Both the position numbers and the translations under genes were made by a program. A DNA stretch of 29,475 nucleotides, taken from S34-282 sp034422075 (GTDB lineage Bacteria > Chloroflexota > Dehalococcoidia > Lucifugimonadales > Australimonadaceae). The notes beneath the pieces were generated by a model, which did no database searches, was not told the origin of the DNA, and saw only the letters and a program-made list of their open reading frames with translations. Shown here in pieces: positions 16,060 to 22,468 of the stretch. The DNA lies in NCBI GenBank assembly GCA_034422075.1, contig DAOUJX010000048.1, positions 1 to 29,475 on the forward strand. The letters run 5' to 3'. Numbering within the stretch: position 1 is the stretch's first letter; each line of letters starts with the position of its first letter.

Positions 16060-16868
16060 TCCGGGCGTCCAAGCACTCGCAGTGCTGCTTCGTGCAGTAG
16101 TCCGTTCGTCGAGATGCCGCTGCCGCCGTAGATCGTTGGTGTGCCTGATAGGTCGGTAAAGCACCCGCCCGCTTCTTCCATGATGGGCTTCAGCGGCGCG
16201 TTGTCCCATGGCTTTACTTCCGGATCGACCATCACGTCGACGCGACCCGTCGCCACGAGGTAGTGGCCGAAGCAATCGCCCCAGCCACGCACACGGCCCA
16301 CCGCGCGGCTCAGACGCACGTATGCGTCTGCCATCCCCATCTGGTCGAAGATCAGGGATGACGTGACGGTGAACGTTGCGCTTGCTAGCTCTGCAACGTC
16401 TGATACCTGCGCACGCCGCACCTCCGGTATCGGCTCGCTCGCCCGCCCTAGGCCGAGCGTCCACCAGGCTCCGCATTCCGCTGCGGCATGGATGCTCTCG
16501 CGCAGCGCGGGGAATACGATGACCCCGGCTACGGAGTCACCTTCATGCTCCAGAGCGACCATCGTGCCGAACAGCGGCACGCCCCGGATGAACGACTGTG
16601 TGCCGTCGATGGGATCGAGTATCCAGCGCCAACCGCTCCCCCCTTCCGTCTCCGGAAACTCTTCGCCCAGGACGCCGTCACGGGGACACTGCTTGGCCAG
16701 TCGGCTACGAATCAGCTCCTCGCCCCCCCGGTCCGCAATCGTCACGGGGCTAGCGTCCGCTTTGCTGTCGACGCTCAAATCGAGCCGTTGGTAGTAATCG
16801 AGCACGTATTCGCCAGCTTCTCGCGCCAAGGATAGCGCCAGGTCCAGCCGTTCCTGAAGTTCCGTCAT
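16056..16868 (-). CDS. hisN: Inositol-monophosphatase-fold phosphatase, probably histidinol-phosphatase HisN
   Basis: A Mg-dependent, lithium-sensitive-type phosphatase of 270 residues. Metal ligands are visible as GEE (68-70), DPIDGT (Asp85, Asp88) and WD (Asp222). Subfamily features point to histidinol phosphate as substrate: WILDPIDGTQSFIRGVPLFG and RGWGDCFGHYLVATGRVDVM resemble HisN-type members more than inositol- or PAP-phosphatases. No other histidine genes are nearby, so the assignment rests on sequence alone; inositol-1-phosphatase is the main alternative. The start overlaps the formyltransferase stop (ATGA at 16868-16865) and GAGG lies 8 nt upstream. Confidence 0.8.
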   Translation of the reverse strand: MTELQERLDLALSLAREAGEYVLDYYQRLDLSVDSKADASPVTIADRGGEELIRSRLAKQCPRDGVLGEEFPETEGGSGWRWILDPIDGTQSFIRGVPLFGTMVALEHEGDSVAGVIVFPALRESIHAAAECGAWWTLGLGRASEPIPEVRRAQVSDVAELASATFTVTSSLIFDQMGMADAYVRLSRAVGRVRGWGDCFGHYLVATGRVDVMVDPEVKPWDNAPLKPIMEEAGGCFTDLSGTPTIYGGSGISTNGLLHEAALRVLGRPD

Positions 16869-17683
16869 GGTGCTGCCTCGCGTGATGCTTCTGCGATTGC
16901 TGCGTTGACCTGCGCCGTCAAATCGTAGGGCGGAGCGGGCTGTCCGTTTCTGTCGAATACCTGCTCGTCGGATAGCGTACGTTCGCCGCTGGCCAGCGCG
17001 CGTAGAGTAGCCAGCAGCAGTGGGGGCTCGCGCAGCAGTCCTTCGCGGCGAATTGCCCGAAAGAGTGGCGCATCTTCCCCGAGCGCCGCGTGCAGCTCCT
17101 CGACCGATTGCCCTTCAAGCTCAGCCCATAGCGGGTCGAATACCGCATCGCGCAGGCCAAACCGCGCGTACGCAATGGGCGGCCCCCTATCGAGCTCAGG
17201 TGTCACGAGGAAGGTCATGACGCCGCTCTCCTCCGCCTGCTCAGCCATCAGCTGCCAGATGACCTTTTGCCACAGCCCCACCGGCCCTCCCGGCAGCGCG
17301 CCGTGCATGTTCACGAAGGGGTATGTGCGCGTCATTGGCCCACTCAAGATGAGCAGGTAGCCGGCTAGCACGCATAGGGCGGGCGCGTACGGCGCTACTC
17401 GGTCGTGGACGCGGGCGTCGTATTCGTCGCGGTGCGATGCGAAGCTGCCTCCGCGCTCTTCCCGAAAGCGCCGCGCCGACAGTGCTACCAGCGGTATCTC
17501 GCGCGATTCGACCAGGTCGATGAAGGCATCGGAGCCTTCTCCTTCTCCGCGCTCTCGCTGCATGAAGACGACGTTGATGCGCGCGTTGAGGTGGCCACTA
17601 TCGATGGCGTGCAGCGCGTGTTCGAACATTGTGCGTGAGCCAGGCCCGCGCCCGGCCGTGAACCAGGCCAGTTCGAGCGTCAT
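16865..17683 (-). CDS. Formyltransferase-fold protein (PurN-like), function unassigned
   Basis: A 272-residue protein with the N10-formyl-THF-dependent formyltransferase fold. The N-H-D catalytic triad appears intact: Asn125 and His127 in FVNMHGALPGG, and Asp165 in TPELDRGPPI. The region before it (CVLAGYLLILSGPM) matches the PurN core, but the protein is longer than PurN (about 210 residues) and shorter than methionyl-tRNA formyltransferase (about 310). Its N-terminus, with FTAGRGPGSRTMF, differs from PurN. It may formylate a nucleotide or amine other than GAR. It overlaps both neighbours by ATGA junctions (xseB upstream, hisN downstream), so it is firmly embedded in the operon. Confidence 0.75.
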   Translation of the reverse strand: MTLELAWFTAGRGPGSRTMFEHALHAIDSGHLNARINVVFMQRERGEGEGSDAFIDLVESREIPLVALSARRFREERGGSFASHRDEYDARVHDRVAPYAPALCVLAGYLLILSGPMTRTYPFVNMHGALPGGPVGLWQKVIWQLMAEQAEESGVMTFLVTPELDRGPPIAYARFGLRDAVFDPLWAELEGQSVEELHAALGEDAPLFRAIRREGLLREPPLLLATLRALASGERTLSDEQVFDRNGQPAPPYDLTAQVNAAIAEASREAAP

Positions 17684-17973
17684 GGCTCGTCGAAGGGTAG
17701 GGCAGGGCTATCCGTACCTGCAGGCATGTCATCAAGTGATGCGACCTCCTCGTGGTCTGCCGACTCTTCCGGCAGCGAGGTGTACTCCTGCTGGAGCTTG
17801 GTGATTTTGAGTTCAGCTGCCGAAAGCACCGAGTTGCATTGCTTGGCCAATCGCATGCCTTCTTCAAAGAGACGCGTCGCCTCCGCTAGCGGCAGGTTGC
17901 CCGCCTCTAGAGCCTTCACCGTTTCGCGTAGTTGCGCGTAGGCCTCCTCAAAGGAGACTTGGTTGTCGTCCAT
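17680..17973 (-). CDS. xseB: Exodeoxyribonuclease VII small subunit
   Basis: Small helical subunit of ExoVII, which degrades single-stranded DNA in both directions. It has 97 residues. The family core FEEAYAQLRETVKALEAG followed by LPLAEATRLFEEGMRLAKQC is evident at residues 8-46; the acidic C-terminal tail is longer than usual. The ATG at 17973 has GGAG 8 nt upstream and lies within the end of xseA, giving a 26-bp overlap. The stop overlaps the formyltransferase start (ATGA). Confidence 0.93.
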   Translation of the reverse strand: MDDNQVSFEEAYAQLRETVKALEAGNLPLAEATRLFEEGMRLAKQCNSVLSAAELKITKLQQEYTSLPEESADHEEVASLDDMPAGTDSPALPFDEP

Positions 17974-19213
17974 CGCTATCGCTCCGTTGCTGATTGGTGC
18001 GCCGTAAGGGGCTCGGCTTGGATTGCTGATGCGTTCCTTCAGCTACTGCGTCGAATGAGCCGTCCGACAGGGTAGCGCGGAATAGGTCCCCGCGCTGCAC
18101 GTCCTGGACTGAGGCGATGACGTCCCCGCTCTGGCGGCTCAGCGTCGCATAGCCTCGGGAAAGTACCCCGACCGGATTCAGCGCTACGAGCGACGCTTCG
18201 TTGCTCTGCACGCCGGCTCTGTGCTGGCGGAGCGTCCGCTCAGTCCTGTTCGCCACCTGCGACATCGCATCGTCCACGCCCTGTCGCAGCCCGTCGAAAT
18301 CGGGAATCCGCCACTCCAGCCTGTTGACTGTCTCTGCCAGCTGGCCTGCCTGTTCGGTCACGAACTGCTTCACTAGCCCTGCAGCATGGCGCACTAGCGA
18401 GTTGCTTTCTCGAATGAGCTCTGCTCTGTCTGGTGCGACCATCTCGGCTGCTGCCGTCGGGGTCGCTGCACGGACGTCGGCCACGAAGTCGATGACCGTC
18501 GTGTCCGCCTCGTGCCCTACTGCGCTGACGACAGGGATGGCGCTGGCATAGACTGCGCGCGCTACCACTTCCGAATTGAACGCCGCCAGGTCCTCCGCCG
18601 AGCCGCCGCCTCTACCAACGATTATCACGTCGATACCGCCTATCCCGTTCAGCCGACGTATGGCGCGCACGATTTCGTCCGGCGCGCTGTCCCCCTGCAC
18701 CAGCGTCGGTGAGAGCAGCACCTCGGCCAACCCGTAGCGGCGACTGAGCGTCTTGACGATGTCCTCGAATGCGGCGCCCTGCTCGGAAGTAACGACACCT
18801 ATGCGCTTGGGAAGCGCAGGCAGTTGCCGCTTGCGCGCAGAGTCGAATAGGCCCTCGTGCTCCAGTTTCGCCATTAGCAATTGGAGCCTGGCAGCTTCTT
18901 CTCCCTGCCCGGCTGCGAGCACCTTGTCCGCGTTGAACTGTACCTCGCCGCGCGCCTGGTAGACCGCAACGCGCCCGTGCAAGTTGACCTGTGCGCCGAT
19001 GGCCAGGTGCTCTGCCCCGGGGCGCATATTGAACAGCACGCAGCGAAACGAGACATCGTTGTCTCGCAGTGTGAAGTAGGAATGGCCTGCCGCCGAGCGG
19101 CTATAGTCCGCTACTTCTCCCGACAGCCACACGTCGCGCAGCAGTTGGTCGTTCTCGAGCGATGATTGAATGTACGCGACCAGTTCGCGGACGGTGAAGA
19201 CTTGCGAGGCCAT
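17948..19213 (-). CDS. xseA: Exodeoxyribonuclease VII large subunit
   Basis: Catalytic subunit of ExoVII, 421 residues from the ATG at 19213. The N-terminal OB-fold (FTVRELVAYIQSSLEND, VWLSGEVADYSRSAAGHSYF) is followed by the catalytic core (PKRIGVVTSEQGAAFEDI, IIVGRGGGSAEDLAAFNSE, SAVGHEADTTVIDFVAD, RAATPTAAAE) and a long coiled-coil region. An in-frame TTG at 19252 would add 13 residues but fits the family less well; neither start has a strong Shine-Dalgarno. The Ser/Arg/Gln-rich last ~25 residues include the overlap with xseB. Confidence 0.95.
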   Translation of the reverse strand: MASQVFTVRELVAYIQSSLENDQLLRDVWLSGEVADYSRSAAGHSYFTLRDNDVSFRCVLFNMRPGAEHLAIGAQVNLHGRVAVYQARGEVQFNADKVLAAGQGEEAARLQLLMAKLEHEGLFDSARKRQLPALPKRIGVVTSEQGAAFEDIVKTLSRRYGLAEVLLSPTLVQGDSAPDEIVRAIRRLNGIGGIDVIIVGRGGGSAEDLAAFNSEVVARAVYASAIPVVSAVGHEADTTVIDFVADVRAATPTAAAEMVAPDRAELIRESNSLVRHAAGLVKQFVTEQAGQLAETVNRLEWRIPDFDGLRQGVDDAMSQVANRTERTLRQHRAGVQSNEASLVALNPVGVLSRGYATLSRQSGDVIASVQDVQRGDLFRATLSDGSFDAVAEGTHQQSKPSPLRRTNQQRSDSDGRQPSLL

Positions 19214-19275
19214 GACAGGAATAGAGTGCCAGCCGAGGGCGTCTTTGGGCAAGTGGCCGCTGCCCGTTAGACCCT

Positions 19276-19842
19276 CTAGGTAACGCGCGTGACGTATGCG
19301 CCGGTACGCGTATCAACGCGAATGATATCCCCGATGTTGATGAATATCGGCACGGTTACGACGACGCCCGTGCTCGTCGTCGCCGGTTTGTTGCCGCCAC
19401 TCTGCGTGTCGCCCTTGTGCGCGGGCGGCGTGTCTGCGACCTCTAGATCGACCGTTACCGGCAACTCCACGCTTACTGGCCTTCCTTGGAATATCACCAC
19501 TTCGACCGGCGCCTGCTCAACGAGGAATCGTACCGAGTCGCCCAGCACATCCGAGGTTAGCTCGTACTGGTCATAGGTCTCTGAGTCCATGAAGTAGTAC
19601 GCGCCCGCGTCCTCGTACAGGAACGTCGAGTCGCGGTTTTGTACCTGCGCCGCCCGCAATTCCATGCCGTACCCGGAGTATTTGCGCTCAATCAGCTGGC
19701 CGGTCAGGATGTTGCGCAACTTGATGGTGTACGTTGGCGCGCGCTGCTGCATCTTCTGTTGCGAGTACTCCTCCACGCGGAATGGCACTCCATCTATCTC
19801 GACCGAAAGACCACGGTGGAGGTCTCCGAAGTTGATGACCAT
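19276..19842 (-). CDS. efp: Elongation factor P, variant tip loop
   Basis: Three-domain tRNA-shaped factor that relieves ribosome stalling at polyproline. It has 188 residues, full length. The C-terminal OB domains are canonical: FMDSETYDQYEL, VDLEVADTPPAHKGDTQSGG and GDIIRVDTRTGAYVTRV. The KOW-domain tip loop, normally PGK/PGR with a modified Lys34 or Arg32, instead reads QQKMQQRAP (28-36). The Pro-Gly pair is absent and Arg34 or Lys30 is the only basic candidate. No modification enzyme (EpmA/EpmB, EarP, YmfI) is in this window. Start is ATG at 19842 with AAAGG close upstream. It is flanked by pepP and xseA in one operon. Confidence 0.95.
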   Translation of the reverse strand: MVINFGDLHRGLSVEIDGVPFRVEEYSQQKMQQRAPTYTIKLRNILTGQLIERKYSGYGMELRAAQVQNRDSTFLYEDAGAYYFMDSETYDQYELTSDVLGDSVRFLVEQAPVEVVIFQGRPVSVELPVTVDLEVADTPPAHKGDTQSGGNKPATTSTGVVVTVPIFINIGDIIRVDTRTGAYVTRVT

Positions 19843-19867
19843 GAGCCTTTGCTGCTCCTAGTGTGGG

Positions 19868-20956
19868 TTAGACCTCAACGAGGTCGCGCTTGTGTGCGGA
19901 CGTGATGACGCGCGGCATGCCGCCCTCCATCACCACCAGGTCCTCGATGCGCACGCCGCCCCATCCCGTCAGATAGATGCCTGGCTCGACGCTGAACACC
20001 ATCCCGTCTTCGATGACCTGCTTGTCGGAGAACGGCCCAACACGCGGGAACTCGTGGACAGCTACGCCGATACCGTGGCCCAGACTGTGCCCGAACGCCT
20101 CGGCGTATCCCGCATCGTCGATGACCTTGCGCGCGATGCCGTCTACCTCTTGCCCCGTCATGCCGGCGCGCGCGGTTTCTTCGGCCGCCAGTTGCGCCGC
20201 CAGCACGATGTCGTACACCTCGCGGAATTTCTCTCCCGCCTTCCCGAGCACGAACGTCCGGGTGATGTCGCTGCAGTAGCCCTCGTACAGGGCGCCCATG
20301 TCGATGGTAACACCGTCTCCGTGCTCAATAGCGCGGTCGGTCGGCTTGTGGTGCGGCTTTGCGCCATTCGGGCCGGACGCGACGATCGTGTCGAACGACA
20401 GCGCGTCTGCTCCGTTCTCCCGCATCTCCCGCTCCAGCATCCAGGCGATCTCACGCTCCGTAAGGCCGGGGTGCAGTTGAGCACCAACCGCCTCCATAGC
20501 CACGTCGGCGATGCGTATGGCCTCCTCTAGCAGCGCCAGCTCCTCGGGCTCCTTGACGGCCCGCAATTCCTCGGCCATGGTTCCCGTTGGCACGAACTCC
20601 GGCTGCGGCACCAACTCCTTGAGCGCTTCGTTGACAGCGTTGAATAGGCTGACCGTCATGTCGCCGGACTCGATACCGATTCGCTGGGCGCCTGCTCCGC
20701 CAACCTCCTCTTTCAACCACTCCAACCCACCGCCAATGCGCACGATGCGGTAGTCGGGCGCCTGCAACCCCGCCTGTTCGGTGTAGCGGAAATCGGTTGC
20801 CAGCATGGCGTCGTCCTTCGTCAGCCATAGCGCGCCCGCCGAGCCGCGAAAGCCCGAGAAGTAGTGCCTGTTTTCCTTGGATGTGACGAGAAATGCGTCC
20901 AGCGATTCGGCTGCCATCTTCTCTCGCAGCCGCTCTATGCGACGTTGCTTACTCAT
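19868..20956 (-). CDS. pepP: Xaa-Pro peptidase, M24 family
   Basis: Metalloaminopeptidase-fold enzyme that removes residues preceding proline. It has 362 residues. An N-terminal creatinase-like domain (FLVTSKENRHYFSGFRGSAG) precedes the pita-bread catalytic domain, where the dinuclear metal ligands are all visible: TIDMGALYEGYCSDITRTF (two Asp), GHSLGHGIGVAVHE (His), FSVEPGIY (Glu) and GVRIEDLVV (Glu). The ATG at 20956 overlaps the aroQ stop (ATGA). The aroQ-pepP-efp order is common in several bacterial phyla. The symbol is used loosely: proline dipeptidase activity (pepQ) cannot be excluded. Confidence 0.9.
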   Translation of the reverse strand: MSKQRRIERLREKMAAESLDAFLVTSKENRHYFSGFRGSAGALWLTKDDAMLATDFRYTEQAGLQAPDYRIVRIGGGLEWLKEEVGGAGAQRIGIESGDMTVSLFNAVNEALKELVPQPEFVPTGTMAEELRAVKEPEELALLEEAIRIADVAMEAVGAQLHPGLTEREIAWMLEREMRENGADALSFDTIVASGPNGAKPHHKPTDRAIEHGDGVTIDMGALYEGYCSDITRTFVLGKAGEKFREVYDIVLAAQLAAEETARAGMTGQEVDGIARKVIDDAGYAEAFGHSLGHGIGVAVHEFPRVGPFSDKQVIEDGMVFSVEPGIYLTGWGGVRIEDLVVMEGGMPRVITSAHKRDLVEV

Positions 20957-21399
20957 GGTCTCCCTCCGCCTATCCCTACTTCGGCCAGGTAGTCCAACGC
21001 GAGCAGGTAGCCGTGCGTTCCCAGCCCTACGATGACACCGGTCGCGACCCCCGATAGGTACGAGCGGTGCCGGAACCGTTCGCGCGCGTACACGTTGGAG
21101 ATGTGTACCTCGATCACGGGTATCGAGAGCGCGGCCACGGCGTCGCGCAGTGCAACGCTCGTGTGGCTCAGGCCGCCCGCATTGATGATGAGCCCCTGCG
21201 ACTCCGGTCCCTTGGTCTGGATGCAATCGATGAGCTCGGCCTCGCTGTTGGACTGGAAGAAGTCGAGCACCACGCCCATCGTCTCGCCGTACTGTCGCAG
21301 TCGGCCCTCCACCTCGGCAAGCGTTGTTGCCCCGTAGATCTCAGGCTCGCGTGTCCCCAGCATGTTCAGGTTGGGGCCGTTGATGACCAGTACGCTCAC
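20953..21399 (-). CDS. aroQ: 3-dehydroquinate dehydratase, type II
   Basis: Catalyses the third step of the shikimate pathway as a dodecamer. It has 148 residues from GTG at 21399, the standard length. Motifs: INGPNLNMLGTREP at the N-terminus with the catalytic Tyr22 in EIYGATTL, NAGGLSHTSVALRDA, and the catalytic His99 in EVHISNVYARERFRH. The open frame extends further upstream, but the added residues are not conserved; GGATGG lies about 5 nt before the chosen GTG. The stop overlaps the pepP start. Confidence 0.95.
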   Translation of the reverse strand: MSVLVINGPNLNMLGTREPEIYGATTLAEVEGRLRQYGETMGVVLDFFQSNSEAELIDCIQTKGPESQGLIINAGGLSHTSVALRDAVAALSIPVIEVHISNVYARERFRHRSYLSGVATGVIVGLGTHGYLLALDYLAEVGIGGGRP

Positions 21400-21418
21400 G
21401 AGACCATCCCGCCGGAGT

Positions 21419-22465
21419 CTAAGCTGATTCGCCACCGGATTGGCGGGCCATCGGGTGTGCTTGCAGGTACACCCGTCTCGCCTCACCCCGGCTGATATGA
21501 GTGTACACCTGTGTTGCGGTCGGCGTAGAGTGCCCCAGCAATTCCTGGACAATGCGTAGGTCGGCCCCTCCGTCCAGCAGGTGTGTTGCGTATGAGTGGC
21601 GCAGCGTGTGCGGGTGCACGTAGTGAGCTATGTCCGCCGTTGCCGCTTGCCGCCGCACCATCCGCTGCACCGCCCGCTGTGAGAGTCGGCCGCCCGCTGC
21701 ATTCAGGAACAGCGCTTGCTCTTTTGAAACGCGCGCCAGCCGCTGCCGCCCCTTGTCGATGTAGCGATGCACCGCGACAAGCGCAGGCTTGCCCAACGGC
21801 ACCTCGCGTGTCTTGGAGCCCTTGCCGACGACGCGAAACGTTCTGCCCGAAAGTGATGCCACGTCCAGACCCGTGACCTCGCTTACGCGCAGCCCACAGC
21901 CATAGAGCAATTCGAGGATGGCCACGTCGCGCAGGTGAAGCGCACCGACTTGGTGGTCATCCCCAGCCTTGGGCTTGCCTGCCGTATCGAGCAGGTGCGC
22001 GGCCTGCGTGGAAGAGAGCGTGTCGGGCAGCCGCCGCGCCGCTTTGGGCGTGAAGCCTCGCATCAGCCCCGAGCGCGGCGCCCACAGTGGCGCATCAGGC
22101 AGCAGGCCCTCGGCTATGAGGTAGCGCATGAAGGTGCGCAGCGCAACGAGGCACCGGGTGACACTCGTAGGCTCGTGACCGCGCTCGCCGGCCCGCGACC
22201 CCGCCGTCAGCTCGCGCCGCTCCAGCAGCCAGGCAACGTAGTCACGGACGAGCAGGCGGTACTCACGATTTGCCCCGCGCCCCACGGTTCGCCCGACGAA
22301 GCCCTGCAACCCTTCTGCCTTGTCGCCGAGGTCGATTCCCTCATTCGCCAGATACTCGACGAACGGCTGCAGGTCTGCGATGTAGTTGCGGACGGTGGCG
22401 GACGCGAGGCCGCGCGCGGCGCTAATATGACGCTCGTAGGTATCGAGCAGGGCAGGGCGCGTCAT
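21419..22465 (-). CDS. Tyrosine recombinase of the XerC/XerD type
   Basis: Site-specific recombinase, probably resolving chromosome dimers at dif. It has 348 residues. All catalytic residues are present: Arg193 (GLRVSE), Lys215 (GKGSKTREVPLG), His286 and Arg289 (PHTLRHSYATHLL), His312 (LLGHST) and nucleophile Tyr321 (VYTHI). The N-terminal SAM-like domain is about 45 residues longer than in E. coli XerC/D because of extra sequence around residues 50-100. It starts 3 nt after topA, deep in a housekeeping operon, which argues for a Xer role and against a mobile integrase. XerC and XerD cannot be told apart here. Confidence 0.9.
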   Translation of the reverse strand: MTRPALLDTYERHISAARGLASATVRNYIADLQPFVEYLANEGIDLGDKAEGLQGFVGRTVGRGANREYRLLVRDYVAWLLERRELTAGSRAGERGHEPTSVTRCLVALRTFMRYLIAEGLLPDAPLWAPRSGLMRGFTPKAARRLPDTLSSTQAAHLLDTAGKPKAGDDHQVGALHLRDVAILELLYGCGLRVSEVTGLDVASLSGRTFRVVGKGSKTREVPLGKPALVAVHRYIDKGRQRLARVSKEQALFLNAAGGRLSQRAVQRMVRRQAATADIAHYVHPHTLRHSYATHLLDGGADLRIVQELLGHSTPTATQVYTHISRGEARRVYLQAHPMARQSGGESA

Positions 22466-22468
22466 GGC

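Noticed and set aside
21419..22465. Integrase of a mobile element near tRNA-Ser
   Set aside because: The recombinase is embedded in a conserved housekeeping operon, lies over 2 kb from the tRNAs, and no attachment-site duplication of the tRNA 3' ends or cargo genes was seen.
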